A stretch of DNA of 64,000 nt from [Clostridium] fimetarium (GCF_900111235.1 NZ_FOJI01000003.1:62001-126000); one strand, 5' to 3'. Shown: positions 17,885-27,096, counted from the first letter of the stretch. Notes: generated by a model from the letters alone, not told the origin. Made by a program: numbers and translations.

Positions 17885-18775
17885 TTACTTGTCACCTCTC
17901 TTTCCACTCATCAGGTACATATACGCATCCTCAACGCTGGGCTTACAACAGCTTGCTCCTTGGAAATCCACCACTTCTTTAGCATCTTTTGTAATAAACC
18001 TTACATTTACATGATTTTCATGTGACAATATACCAATTACAATATATTTTTTCTTAAGCTCTTCCAGTTCCATTTTTGATATTTCAGCTGAATAGATTCT
18101 TCCCTCGGCCATCTCTAAAAGTTCTGAAACGCTGCCATTATATATGATTCCTCCCTCATCTAAAACAGCTATTTTTTCACAGGTAGCTTCAATATCACCT
18201 ACAATATGAGTAGATAAAATAACAATTCTATCCTCTGCAATTTCACATAGGAGATTTCTAAATCTTACTCTTTCCTCTGGATCAAGTCCGGCTGTTGGTT
18301 CATCTACTATAATCACTCTGGGATTATGAAGAATGGCCTGTGCAATTCCAAGTCTTCTTCGCATTCCCCCAGACATAGCTTTTACCTTTGTGGTCATATT
18401 CTTCTCAAGATTAACACTTTCAAGTAATACAGGAATTCTTGCTTTTCTGGTTGCTTTGTTTAAACCTGAAAGAACTCCTAGATAATCCATTGCTTCATAA
18501 ACAGTCATATTCCCATACATAGAAAAATCCTGTGGAAGATACCCTAGCATACTTCTAATGTTTTTTGAATGCTTCACATCTTCCCCAAATATTGTAATTT
18601 CGCCTGAATCTGCCTTAAGTATTGTTGCAATAGTCTTCATCAGTGTCGTCTTGCCCGCACCATTTCTTCCAAGTAATCCAAACATTCCGGTTTCAATTGT
18701 CAGATTGACATCCTTCAACGCATGCTTTTTCCCATAATGCTTATTTACATTTTTTAATATAATTTCATCATTCAT
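17885..18775 (-). CDS. ABC transporter ATP-binding protein
   Basis: This 296-residue protein has Walker A GRNGAGKTT (36-44, K42), Q-loop YLPQDFS, signature MSGGMRRRL, Walker B VIIVDEPTAGLDP and switch STHIVGD. The ~80-residue C-terminal extension is typical of ABC-2/bacitracin-lantibiotic type exporters. The start ATG is behind AAAGGAAAAATAAAG. It powers the exporter formed with the two downstream membrane proteins. A sensor kinase and response regulator lie immediately upstream in the same direction, so transporter expression is probably controlled by them. Confidence 0.9.
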   Translation of the reverse strand: MNDEIILKNVNKHYGKKHALKDVNLTIETGMFGLLGRNGAGKTTLMKTIATILKADSGEITIFGEDVKHSKNIRSMLGYLPQDFSMYGNMTVYEAMDYLGVLSGLNKATRKARIPVLLESVNLEKNMTTKVKAMSGGMRRRLGIAQAILHNPRVIIVDEPTAGLDPEERVRFRNLLCEIAEDRIVILSTHIVGDIEATCEKIAVLDEGGIIYNGSVSELLEMAEGRIYSAEISKMELEELKKKYIVIGILSHENHVNVRFITKDAKEVVDFQGASCCKPSVEDAYMYLMSGKRGDK

Positions 18776-18865
18776 TCTTTATTTTTCCTTTCTTTCTGAA
18801 TCTATTACCATTATAAAATGTAATTATCTATATTTAATCTATATTGAATTTTGTTTTAAACTAAT

Positions 18866-20065
18866 TTATTTCTTCTGACAAAAAAATGATACACTTACAA
18901 CAGCTCCACCTGAAATGCTATTGGCAAAGCTTAAGGATCCACCATGTTTTTCACACAAAATCTTACATATTGCAAGTCCTATCCCAAAATGTTCATTCTC
19001 TGAATTAGTATCTGAATAATATGGTCTGTCTGCGTTAAATAAATCTTCCTTTGAAAAACCTTTTCCATCATCCTTAATATAAATATTAATATATTCATTC
19101 TCACTTTCAATCTTGATTTCAATTCTTTTATTTGCATATCGAAGGGAATTTGAAATTAGGTTATCCGCCACTTCTAGGATAATATGCTCCGCATAATAAA
19201 ACTCAGCATCTTCTTTATTCCAGTTGATTTCCACAGACAGTTTGCTCATTCCATTTATTCCATCAACGATTGTTTTCAGATTTTCATATAGATTTCGCAT
19301 ACTATTCTTCACCGGCTTAACTTCCAACACTTCAAATGTATGAATATCTTTCATTGTATTTGAAAATTCCTGTAGCCGTTTGACCTGCTTATTAATCAAA
19401 TTCAAAATCTCATAAAGTTTTTCCTCACTTATTTTTCTTTCAGGATAATATTTAGATAGCAGCTCTGTATACCCCTGAATAACGGTCAATGGTGTTCTTA
19501 AATCATGTGCAAATGCAGCATTCAGCTGTCTCTGATCATCCATCAGTTTCCACATATTCTTTTTATTTTCAGCCAATTGCAGACGCATCTGATCAAATGC
19601 AGCACAAACTTCTCCCATCTCATCCTGGCTGTCATATCTACAAGAAAAGCTTAAGTCATCTCTTCCAATGTGCATTGATTCCTCCTGTAAGATATTCAAA
19701 GGCTCCTGTAACTTGTTTTTATAGAAAGTAAGGGAAGTAATCCATATAGCACTCATTGAATATACAATCACTGCAATATTTTCTACCATACCAAATATTT
19801 TAATTAAAATTCTATCATTTCCAGATATCATAGAAAAATATTTCATCTCAAAATATATAGTTTTATCAACACTCCTATCATTCGCATCTATTCCATATTT
19901 TGCATATACCACACTCTTCCAGCTTTCACAAACTGAAATTGTTGATATCGTTAATACCACAACGATCAGCACTGCCGCCATAATATAAATTCCCAGCGCC
20001 TTTTTCAATGATGCCCGGTTTATCCGAAGTTTTATTTTTCCTATAATTTCATCTATAAAGTCCAT
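18866..20065 (-). CDS. Sensor histidine kinase
   Basis: The 399-residue kinase has two membrane helices (about 26-45 and 90-112) flanking a short ~45-residue external loop. A HAMP-like linker, a HisKA domain with phospho-acceptor H187 in FAHDLRTPLTV, and a HATPase domain follow. The HATPase domain shows an N box (VADNLISNSLRYA), G1 (DDGKGF) and G2 (FGIGLAICK). Its start overlaps the response regulator stop by 13 bases. A small external loop suggests it senses something within or near the membrane, as in systems that detect cell-envelope antibiotics. A 90-base gap separates it from the ATPase gene. Confidence 0.9.
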   Translation of the reverse strand: MDFIDEIIGKIKLRINRASLKKALGIYIMAAVLIVVVLTISTISVCESWKSVVYAKYGIDANDRSVDKTIYFEMKYFSMISGNDRILIKIFGMVENIAVIVYSMSAIWITSLTFYKNKLQEPLNILQEESMHIGRDDLSFSCRYDSQDEMGEVCAAFDQMRLQLAENKKNMWKLMDDQRQLNAAFAHDLRTPLTVIQGYTELLSKYYPERKISEEKLYEILNLINKQVKRLQEFSNTMKDIHTFEVLEVKPVKNSMRNLYENLKTIVDGINGMSKLSVEINWNKEDAEFYYAEHIILEVADNLISNSLRYANKRIEIKIESENEYINIYIKDDGKGFSKEDLFNADRPYYSDTNSENEHFGIGLAICKILCEKHGGSLSFANSISGGAVVSVSFFCQKK

Positions 20066-20727
20066 TGATAACCAACTCCCCAGACTGTCTCTATGATGGC
20101 CTTATCAAGATACTTTCCTAGTTTCATACGAATTCTCCTGATATGCTCAGTAATAATATTACTATCTCCATCCTTATCACATCCCCATAATTTTTCATAG
20201 ATGGATTCCTTACTAAATATCTGTCCTCTATGCATACTCAAGAACTCCAAAATATCAAACTCTGTTTTTGTCAGGCTAATCTCATAAGTTTCAAACATAA
20301 CCTTTCTTTCTGAATAATTAATCACCAACTGTCTAGCAAATTGAATTTCATCTTTTACGATTTTACGTTCTTCTCTTCGCAAATGTGCCTGAATTCTTGC
20401 TCCCAGCTCATCAATACTAAATGGTTTTGTAATATAATCGTCTCCCCCAACCATTAACCCATTAATCTTATCCTGTTCTTCAATTCTTGCCGTCAAAAAC
20501 AAAATTGGACAGCTGACAAACTGACGTATCCTTTGGCACACCTCAAATCCACCTATCCCAGGCATATTGATATCAAGTAGAATAATATCTGGCTTAGCAG
20601 ATACTTTTTCCAATGCTTCCGCTCCATTCAAAGCAGTATATACAAGATATCCTTTAATTTCAAAATAGTCTTTTAATAATTGTACGATATCTTTTTCATC
20701 ATCAACAACTAATATTTTATATGTCAT
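20053..20727 (-). CDS. OmpR-family response regulator
   Basis: The 224-residue protein has a receiver domain with acidic D9/D10, phospho-acceptor D52 (IILLDINMPG), T79 and K101. A C-terminal winged-helix DNA-binding domain (SLTKTEFDILEFLSMHRGQ … RIRMKLG) follows. It begins behind AGAGGGGATAAG and overlaps the kinase gene. It heads the five-gene unit and probably activates transcription of the exporter and itself. Confidence 0.92.
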   Translation of the reverse strand: MTYKILVVDDEKDIVQLLKDYFEIKGYLVYTALNGAEALEKVSAKPDIILLDINMPGIGGFEVCQRIRQFVSCPILFLTARIEEQDKINGLMVGGDDYITKPFSIDELGARIQAHLRREERKIVKDEIQFARQLVINYSERKVMFETYEISLTKTEFDILEFLSMHRGQIFSKESIYEKLWGCDKDGDSNIITEHIRRIRMKLGKYLDKAIIETVWGVGYQWTL

Positions 20728-20768
20728 CTTATCCCCTCTGTTTGAAAATTTATTTTCTCGATACTATT

Positions 20769-20797
20769 TTATCATATATTTCTCTATAAATTGTCTA
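20769..20797 (-). promoter_or_regulatory. Candidate promoter of the two-component/ABC operon
   Basis: On the minus strand TAGACA (20797-20792) is followed after 17 bases by TGATAA (20774-20769), about 40 bases upstream of the response regulator ATG. It is a reasonable sigma-A match read by eye. Confidence 0.4.
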
Positions 20798-20878
20798 TAA
20801 AAATGAGTATTAATTTGAAAAGCCTTGCAATAAATACATTTTGTAATAAACGCAATACAAAGAAATGATATCATATGA

Positions 20879-20983
20879 TTCAATGAGGTTCATTTATTTG
20901 GTGATCTTGTTTCAATAAAAGGTCTTTTGGTCGTAATCGGCCACGCTGTTTCAGTTGGAAGTTTTAGAGTGACTCCATACCGA
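20879..20983 (+). pseudogene. Short coding remnant, unrecognised
   Basis: An open frame of 34 codons without start, following an in-frame TGA, encodes a protein-like tail (FGDLVSIKGLLVVIGHAVSV … RVTPYR) and ends at TAG. It appears to be the C-terminal end of a lost gene; the family is not recognised. Confidence 0.25.
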
Positions 20984-21426
20984 TAGTATTATATTTTGAT
21001 TTTATAATAGAATCAAGCTTTGAACGCTATTTTACATCATTTTTACTTCTGTACTTCTGTAGAATTTTCGATGTTCCCTTCTGTGGTTGGTCCATATGTT
21101 CTTTTCAAAATCATTGCTTCCTATTTATTATTTTTTCTGATATCCCACGCCACAAATATATCTATGCGTATCCCACCCTACTTTATCAAGTCTAAATTTA
21201 ACTTAAAAAGTGTCATGTTTAAATATAATTTATAAATTGTAATATATAAATAATTTATACATTGTAGATTTTCAAGTAAAATTGCTCAAATTATTATATT
21301 TATAAGCACTTAATCAAGCAACCAATTAATAAAATACCTGAACTAGATAATATATTAATAATTTTGATAACTTTTATAAAAAATAAGTACATGAACAAAT
21401 AGATGATATTTTTTATATAATAAAAA

Positions 21427-21467
21427 AGGCTTGACGTAACCACCTATCTCGTGTTTACATCAAGCCT
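21427..21467 (-). terminator. Terminator downstream of the MBL-fold gene
   Basis: The arms AGGCTTGACGTAA and TTACATCAAGCCT pair with one G-U around a 15-base loop. Six T residues follow on the minus strand. It is about 430 bases past the MBL-fold gene, the nearest minus-strand gene feeding into it. Confidence 0.65.
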
Positions 21468-21901
21468 ATAAAGATTTGTAACTTTGTTCCTTTATTAATC
21501 TCATAGATTATTATTCAAAGAGCCTTTAACCACCATCATATAAGAAATAGAACAGAACTCTTTGTATAACGGTTTCCATTTTGAAGTGCAATGCCTAAAG
21601 TTGCGACAATAATAACAGTATATATTTAATAAATAAAATCAATATACTAACATTAAATTACATCTGTTTTATCATAAGAACACTCTACATATAGAATGCA
21701 CAACGGATTCAGGGATGATATTGATAAATGACAATTTTTAAGGGAAGCAGTTTTCAACTTGCTTAGATTTTCGTTTATAGTATTTAAATTTGGATTATTT
21801 TACTATATTTTAGAAATGATACTTATGAAGTATTTAAGAAAGATGCGAAGTACCTGAGTCTAAAATCATGTTTATTGACTCTACAAATCGAAATTTATTG
21901 T

Positions 21902-22612
21902 TTAGTCATTGTATCCCCTTTCAATAATATTATTCAAATCTTCTTTTATATTATTGCTTTTATACTCTCCGCCATGGAAACATATAATTTTTTCAATATC
22001 AAATTTGACAATTTTCTTTAGTGAATTTATTTCTGCTCCTTTATCTAGCACAAATTTTTCATCCGCAATACCTAATACACCACCTTCTGAAATTAACATA
22101 TCTCCACTTATTAAGGTTTTCAATGATTCAATATAAATGGAAATATGTCCTGGCATATGCCCTGATGTTTCAATAACTTTTACTCCATTACAGATAATTT
22201 CATTATCTGTAACTTCCAAAGCAGAATCCAAATACTCTACACTTTTTATCATTTGTACAAATCCATCATCTGCCCCCAATTTTTCTGCCTGTTCTAACCG
22301 AAGTGATTTCTTTTTTCCTAAAACATATGGAATTTGCTCTGCGGAACACTTCACATTTACAAAAGAATATTTTTTTACAAGTTCCTTTACTGCTCCCATA
22401 TGGTCATGGTCGTGGTGAGTTAAAATAACTTGTTGAAGATTTCTGATATCCAACCCATTTTTCTCAAAAGCTTTTTCTATTACTGACAAAAACATAGGAT
22501 ATCCTGTGTCTACTAAAATTAAATCATCATTGTTTTTTATTATAACTGGATAAATATAAAATTTCATTTCTCCCATTTCAAACAATAATGGTAATATTAT
22601 TAGTTCAGTCAT
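21902..22612 (-). CDS. Metallo-beta-lactamase-fold hydrolase
   Basis: The 236-residue protein has the full metal-binding set: HHDHDH (H67, H69, D70, H71), SGHMPGH, ISGDML and a late His in CFHGGEY. The start ATG follows AAAAGGAGGAAATGA. The size and the SGHMPGHISIYI segment fit the broad MBL-fold hydrolase group (glyoxalase II-like or lactonase-like) rather than true beta-lactamases. No signal peptide is present, so it acts in the cytoplasm. The substrate cannot be named. It stands alone with its own terminator. Confidence 0.85.
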   Translation of the reverse strand: MTELIILPLLFEMGEMKFYIYPVIIKNNDDLILVDTGYPMFLSVIEKAFEKNGLDIRNLQQVILTHHDHDHMGAVKELVKKYSFVNVKCSAEQIPYVLGKKKSLRLEQAEKLGADDGFVQMIKSVEYLDSALEVTDNEIICNGVKVIETSGHMPGHISIYIESLKTLISGDMLISEGGVLGIADEKFVLDKGAEINSLKKIVKFDIEKIICFHGGEYKSNNIKEDLNNIIERGYND

Positions 22613-22829
22613 TTCATTTCCTCCTTTTTCTGAATATTATATAAATAATCTTTGCTTCGTCTTTCTATACATAGAAACTAACAAGTTCATTGTTCGATTT
22701 ACAAAATGGTTTTGGAAACCTCTTGATAGATTTACTTAATTTACAAAGTTTATTATAAAACTAGTCAAAACAACAAGACCAGTATAATTGCTACAATTTT
22801 CAAAGTTGACTTCTCGAAAGACTTCGATT

Positions 22830-23351
22830 CTAAAATGAATTATAGAAAACAGTATGATCGATTAAAAATTTTTCGCTATGCATTTTACTAGGTATTGCAT
22901 CCATATCTGGGTAACCTATCGGCATTAATCCTAAAATTTCGTAATTATTGGGAATATGGAAATACTCTCGCAGTAATGCTGGGTTAAAAAGTCCAACCCA
23001 AACAGTTCCAAGTTCTAAATTTTGTGCTTCTAGCATCATATGTGTCAGAACAATGCTAGCATCAACCTGTCCATAAGGACGTTTGTCTCCATAATGATTG
23101 TTATTTTCAACCGATTTGTCATAACATACTAAAAGTAGTAAAGGTGCATTAAAATGACATGGTGTACATTGTTTGATTTTTTCAAAAGCTTCCTCATTCT
23201 CAATTACAATAATCCTTTGTGGCTGTCGGTTACCCGCAGTAGGAGCAATCCTTCCGGCTTGTAAAATTTTGTTTAATTTGTCTTGTTCAACAGGTTCTTC
23301 ACTATATTTCCGAACAGAATACCTTGTTTTGATAATTTCATCATAGTCCAT
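22830..23351 (-). CDS. Nitroreductase-family FMN oxidoreductase
   Basis: This 173-residue protein opens with the typical YDEIIKTRYSVRKYSEEPV. It continues with APTAGNRQPQRIIVIEN, the FMN-binding region, and ends with LGLMPIGYPD. Length and motifs match small single-domain nitroreductases that use NAD(P)H to reduce nitro compounds or quinones. The start ATG is behind TTGGAGAAAATAAC. It is divergent from an HxlR-family regulator 122 bases away, an arrangement that usually means the regulator controls the reductase in response to electrophiles or redox stress. Confidence 0.88.
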   Translation of the reverse strand: MDYDEIIKTRYSVRKYSEEPVEQDKLNKILQAGRIAPTAGNRQPQRIIVIENEEAFEKIKQCTPCHFNAPLLLLVCYDKSVENNNHYGDKRPYGQVDASIVLTHMMLEAQNLELGTVWVGLFNPALLREYFHIPNNYEILGLMPIGYPDMDAIPSKMHSEKFLIDHTVFYNSF

Positions 23352-23473
23352 GTTATTTTCTCCAATCTAGCTATTGACTTTCTTACTCTTGTCTACAATA
23401 ATGATTATAAACTTAATGAATAAAAATAGAAGTACGCACATTTTTGTTTCTTAAAATGAAAGGAATTACCTAT

Positions 23474-23851
23474 ATGAAAAAACAATTATATAATATAAAT
23501 CCATATTATCAAGAAAAATGTCCTGTAATCCGTGCATTAGATATCATAGGTGGAAAATGGAGATTGGCAATTATATGGGAACTTTCTCGCTATAAAATCA
23601 TGCGCTATAACGAACTTAGGCGCCATCTTTGTGGGATTACAAACGTTATGCTAACTCGCTCCCTTCAGGCTTTGGAGCAGCATGATTTAGTTACTAGAAA
23701 AGACTACTTTCAAATTCCTCCGCATGTGGAATATTCAATTACGGAAAGCTGCAAGGCACTTCTTCCCGCTCTTGAAATAATCAATGAATGGGGAAAAACA
23801 AAATCTGAGTTAAGCGAAAGCAAAGTTAAAACAACACCCGTTAAGCAATGA
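23474..23851 (+). CDS. HxlR-family transcriptional regulator
   Basis: Starting at the ATG at 23474 (behind GAAAGGAATTACC), the product has 125 residues. It shows the HxlR winged helix: CPVIRALDIIGGKWRLAIIW, then MRYNELRRHLCGITNVMLTR, LEQHDLVTRK and PHVEYSITE. C17, in the segment just before the domain (QEKCPV), is the conserved cysteine through which HypR/HxlR proteins sense oxidants. It is divergent from the nitroreductase gene and probably controls it. Confidence 0.88.
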   Translation: MKKQLYNINPYYQEKCPVIRALDIIGGKWRLAIIWELSRYKIMRYNELRRHLCGITNVMLTRSLQALEQHDLVTRKDYFQIPPHVEYSITESCKALLPALEIINEWGKTKSELSESKVKTTPVKQ

Positions 23852-23918
23852 TAGATATGTTAATGAACTTCTAAGTTTTATGAAGAAAGTTCCCATTAAA
23901 TACAAAACTGGAATTTAT

Positions 23919-24485
23919 CTATTCTTTAACACGACCAAGTTGATCATACTTTTGTTCCTCATTTTCAAATATATTTAAGTAATCACACACTTGCATTGCG
24001 AAATCAACAAATGCATATCCTTTTGCAGTTATCAAATTTCTATCAACTACTGTTCGCGACTCAACATAATTAATTCTATTGTATGGATCTTTATAGCCCA
24101 GTGATTTAATTTTTTCTGATGAACAAGATGTTGTATATTTATATAGATCTAGTATTCCAGCTCTTCCTAAAAATTGTGGACCAAAACATATTACTGCGAC
24201 TAATCTATTATTTTCAATCATTTTCAATGCTATAGGACAGATACTGTTCTGCTCATTATTAATTGGTCCCCCTGGTATAATTAGTGCTTCAACATCATCA
24301 AAACAATTAACTTCATCTATTGCCATGTCAGGAATATAATGCAAACCTGATTGTGCATATACTGATTCCAAATTTTCTGATATTGATATAATCTCTTTTT
24401 TCCCTGTATTCTTCAAACGATGTAATAATAAACTAATTTCAAAATCAGCCATTCCATCGTAAATATAACATAGTATTTTTCCCAT
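23919..24485 (-). CDS. DJ-1/PfpI-family protein
   Basis: The 188-residue protein has the DJ-1/PfpI layout: YIYDGMADFEISLLLHRL with the conserved early acid, ALIIPGGPINN, and the nucleophile elbow AVICFGPQFLGRAGIL carrying the reactive cysteine. It then shows SRTVVDRNLITAKGYAFVDFA. This family includes glyoxalases, deglycase-like proteins and stress chaperones; the precise reaction cannot be told from sequence. The start follows TTTAACGGAGAAAAT. It follows the cysteine hydrolase gene by 86 bases on the same strand, downstream of an HxlR regulator, so the three may be one stress-response unit. Confidence 0.82.
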   Translation of the reverse strand: MGKILCYIYDGMADFEISLLLHRLKNTGKKEIISISENLESVYAQSGLHYIPDMAIDEVNCFDDVEALIIPGGPINNEQNSICPIALKMIENNRLVAVICFGPQFLGRAGILDLYKYTTSCSSEKIKSLGYKDPYNRINYVESRTVVDRNLITAKGYAFVDFAMQVCDYLNIFENEEQKYDQLGRVKE

Positions 24486-24570
24486 ATTTTCTCCGTTAAA
24501 TTAAATTTTTATGTAATTATAAACACGCCTTTCCTAAAAACTAAAAACGTACTATGATTTATATTAAATG

Positions 24571-25098
24571 TTAAAATTGGCTCAGTTCAGCAAATTTTCC
24601 AACCAACGCTGCCATAAATACATTATGTACTGTTTTAGCCGGGTATACAACACCGTCAAAGCTTAAATCTCTTGTAGTACACGCATTCTCAATCAAGTTA
24701 ATAGTATATCCTAAATCTTTGGCTACCCGTACCGTTGTATCGACACACATATGTGACATCATTCCACAAATACGTAACTCATTAATTCCTTTGCTCTTAA
24801 GATAATCTTCCAATTCTGTTTCGTAGAAACTATTAGGTCTGTGTTTGATAATTATCTTCTCACCCCGTATCGGTTTAACTGAATCATGAATCTCACATCC
24901 AAAAGTTCCCTCACAAAAAAAAAGAGCATGCACATCTTTATTAATATGCTGTATAAAAATAACTTCATCTCCACTTTTTCGGCTGTATTCTAATGCAGTA
25001 GCAGCAACCATCGCCGCCTGATCTACCTGATACAGTTCACACTTCCCTCCTAGAAAATAATCATTTTGTATATCGATTAATATCATTGCATTTTTCAT
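24571..25098 (-). CDS. Isochorismatase-family cysteine hydrolase
   Basis: The start at ATG 25098 is behind AAAGGTGG; an in-frame upstream start at 25116 is less likely. The 175-residue product shows the catalytic Asp in ILIDIQNDYF, the Lys in IIKHRPNSFYET, and the nucleophile Cys in GMMSHMCVDTTVRVA. This is the intact triad of the cysteine hydrolase/isochorismatase-like family (nicotinamidases, isochorismatases and similar amidases). The usual cis-peptide region is present. Substrate unknown. It lies between an HxlR regulator and a DJ-1 protein. Confidence 0.85.
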   Translation of the reverse strand: MKNAMILIDIQNDYFLGGKCELYQVDQAAMVAATALEYSRKSGDEVIFIQHINKDVHALFFCEGTFGCEIHDSVKPIRGEKIIIKHRPNSFYETELEDYLKSKGINELRICGMMSHMCVDTTVRVAKDLGYTINLIENACTTRDLSFDGVVYPAKTVHNVFMAALVGKFAELSQF

Positions 25099-25179
25099 AC
25101 AAAAACCACCTTTCAATTTAATATTGTAAGTTTACTACAGATGATTTGAATAGAAAATTACCCACTTTTTCGTGGGTAT

Positions 25180-25545
25180 TTATTTATAGCGTATTCCTTT
25201 CTTATCTAAAATCTCTGTCATCCCATGTTCTACCATATAATCAACACCAACTAACTGTAGGATTTTTATAGCTTCTATCAGCATTTTTCCTCGTTTATCG
25301 CCAAGAAAATATTCCACGTGTAACGGATATCCTTCTGTTGTTTCCTTCTCTACCAAACCATACTCCCTCAGTTCTCGTAATTGTTCCAAAAGCATTTTTT
25401 GAGTTATCCCCTCTATTTTCTTTTGTAATTCCGATAAAGATAGTCTTCCGTCTTTTAATGAATAAAGGATAATGGTCTTCCATTTTCCCTTTACAATGTC
25501 ATGAGTCATTTCCAATGGGCAGGTAAATTGCTCTCTTATTTTCAT
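25180..25545 (-). CDS. HxlR-family transcriptional regulator
   Basis: This 121-residue winged-helix protein reads CPLEMTHDIVKGKWKTIILY, then LSLSELQKKIEGITQKMLLE, EYGLVEKE and HVEYFLGDKRGKML. The start ATG lies behind CAGGAGGTGAAATAAGTA. The N-terminal cysteine C9 is the family's usual redox-sensing residue. It heads a probable unit with the cysteine hydrolase and DJ-1 genes 82 bases downstream. A remnant of a flavoprotein-like gene lies just upstream. Confidence 0.87.
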   Translation of the reverse strand: MKIREQFTCPLEMTHDIVKGKWKTIILYSLKDGRLSLSELQKKIEGITQKMLLEQLRELREYGLVEKETTEGYPLHVEYFLGDKRGKMLIEAIKILQLVGVDYMVEHGMTEILDKKGIRYK

Positions 25546-25685
25546 GATTACTTATTTCACCTCCTGGCATAATAAATTTACAGCCTTCCTTAAACATTTT
25601 TCTATTCTTTTATTCTCATGCCATAAATATCATTTCCGTTATCAGTTTTGATAAACTTATCTTGTATAACTTAACCCCTATTATT

Positions 25686-25787
25686 TCATGAATTTTCAAT
25701 ATACTTTTTCAACTTACCTTTAATTTTCTTCTCCACAATATCTTTGTCAAATAACGGTGGTGTAGGTTTAAAGATACCTGAATGCAC
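25686..25787 (-). pseudogene. Tail of a lost gene, possibly a flavin reductase
   Basis: A 33-codon open frame without a start, preceded by a TAG, ends in TGA at 25686. It reads VHSGIFKPTPPLFDKDIVEK and then a lysine-rich helix. This resembles the C-termini of NAD(P)H-dependent FMN reductases/azoreductases, but the match is from memory of pattern only. The remaining bases between 25546 and 25847 hold nothing else recognisable. Confidence 0.3.
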
Positions 25788-25847
25788 TTTCTATGTACAT
25801 TAGGCTCTGCTATATGCATTTAAATAGAGCTTCTTTGCCATTATGTT

Positions 25848-26234
25848 CTACTTGGCAAAATCCACTTCATCTTTGAGTACTCCTAACAATAATTCATTTC
25901 TATAAATTTCTATCTTAACATCCAAATTATTAAGGTATTCATACCATTTGCGTTGTTCTTCCAAAACAACAATTCGATGCTTCTCTAATATTTCCATGCG
26001 CTCGTTTATTGTACTATTCCCCATATACCTCAAATCCGAATACTTTTTTATATTTCTCAATAACATACCCGTGTCTTTTAGTTTTTTAATGAACTTTATC
26101 CATTCAATATCGTCATCAGTGTAAAGACGTCTTCCCCTCGCATCTCGTTCTACTCTAATCAATTCCTTCTTTTCATAATATCTTAACGTGTATTCCGAAA
26201 TATATGTCACCCTTGATATTTCACCTATTGTCAT
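25848..26234 (-). CDS. MerR-family transcriptional regulator
   Basis: From ATG 26234 (behind AAAGGAGAAAATT) the product has 128 residues. It has an N-terminal MerR winged helix (MTIGEISRVTYISEYTLRYYEKKELI … GRRLYTDDDIEWIKFI) and a long coiled-coil dimerisation helix (residues about 75-115). There is no C-terminal effector domain or metal-binding cysteine pair, so it fits the group that responds to aldehydes or redox stress (AdhR/NmlR-like). A perfect 18-base dyad in the divergent promoter is its evident operator. The divergent partner is a carboxymuconolactone-decarboxylase-like protein. Confidence 0.88.
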   Translation of the reverse strand: MTIGEISRVTYISEYTLRYYEKKELIRVERDARGRRLYTDDDIEWIKFIKKLKDTGMLLRNIKKYSDLRYMGNSTINERMEILEKHRIVVLEEQRKWYEYLNNLDVKIEIYRNELLLGVLKDEVDFAK

Positions 26235-26271
26235 AATTTTCTCCTTTATCAAAACTTTATCAAAATAACTA

Positions 26272-26302
26272 TCGACTTAGACTATAGTCTAAGCATTATG
26301 CT
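26272..26302 (+). promoter_or_regulatory. MerR-type promoter with operator dyad
   Basis: The perfect palindrome CTTAGACTATAGTCTAAG (26276-26293) lies between a -35-like TCGACT (26272-26277) and a -10-like TATGCT (26297-26302). The spacer is 19 bases, the long spacing on which MerR activators act. It faces the plus-strand gene at 26335. Confidence 0.75.
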
Positions 26303-26334
26303 CAAATTATAAAACAAATAGGAGGTATTTACAA

Positions 26335-26733
26335 ATGAACACCAAAAGATATGATATAGGCAGACAAAATCTTGATAAGATTGATGGTGCATGTGGTGAA
26401 AAAGTGATAAAGTCTTTAGAAGATATTTCTCCAGATTTAGGGAAATATATTATCGAGTTTGCTTTTGGTGATATTTATTCAAGAAAAGGATTATCTTTAC
26501 AGGAAAGGGAAATGATTACAATAACGAGTTTACTAACTGCAGGTGGATGTGAGTCACAATTGGAAGTTCACATTAATGGTGCACTTAATGTTAAGATTTC
26601 ACCAGCTAAAATTGTTGAAACTTTTTTACAATGTATTCCATATACCGGATTTCCAAAGGTCTTAAATGCCATAAATGTAGCAAAAAAAGTATTTCATGAA
26701 AGAAAACTTGTGATTGAAAATAGTAATTTCTAA
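26335..26733 (+). CDS. Carboxymuconolactone decarboxylase-family (AhpD-like) protein
   Basis: The 132-residue protein matches the carboxymuconolactone decarboxylase family: LGKYIIEFAFGDIYSRKGLSL, QEREMITITSLLTAGGCESQ, HINGALNVKISPAKIVE and CIPYTGFPKVLNAI. The AhpD active site is a CxxC pair before a histidine. Here only one cysteine (GGCESQLEVH) is present, so a peroxidase-linked disulfide role is unlikely. The ribosome site is AGGAGGTATTTAC. The MerR-type promoter just upstream suggests induction by reactive electrophiles. Confidence 0.85.
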   Translation: MNTKRYDIGRQNLDKIDGACGEKVIKSLEDISPDLGKYIIEFAFGDIYSRKGLSLQEREMITITSLLTAGGCESQLEVHINGALNVKISPAKIVETFLQCIPYTGFPKVLNAINVAKKVFHERKLVIENSNF

Positions 26734-27096
26734 ACTATTGGAATTTATTATTACAGACTTATTAGTAAATCTACAGTGATTTATTAGAAAGTATAAACTT
26801 TTCATGGCCAATTCGTACAAAATACGCATTGGCCACAAAATGATAAATTTGATGGATTTATAAATCCATTCATATATTTATATGGAATGCCAGAAGCACA
26901 CCATAATCCATCAAATCCTAGTTTTTTTGCTCTACGATTAAGCATCTTCTGTTGCTAAGTAAGATGACGACCATCATAGTCAATAATACAAATCTAACTT
27001 TGAGCTGAATTGAACCGCTCGACAAGTTGGAATTTGTTTTACTATACAAAAGTCGAATATTTTAGTAGTGAGGTTATCTTCACGATTCCATTAAAC
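26734..27096. other. Intergenic region with hairpin and small Cys-rich frame
   Basis: A hairpin with perfect TGGCCAAT/ATTGGCCA arms spans 26805-26835 and may end the plus-strand gene, though no U-tract follows. Overlapping it, the minus strand carries a 47-codon frame (26802-26945) reading KKLGFDGLWCASGIPYKY, then CGQC and FC. It lacks a ribosome site and follows a stop codon. I consider it a gene remnant, not a gene. Confidence 0.35.

Larger units (their letters stand above)
20798..21901. other. Long gene-less region
   Basis: Over a kilobase of AT-rich sequence has no complete gene. It contains a short coding remnant (20879-20983) and a terminator (21427-21467). The part from 21240 to 21420 and from 21640 to 21900 shows no structure I can interpret. 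Confidence 0.45.

Noticed and set aside
21427-21467. attC or attachment-site reading of the hairpin
   Set aside because: The U-tract on the minus strand and position downstream of a gene explain it as a terminator; no integrase is nearby.
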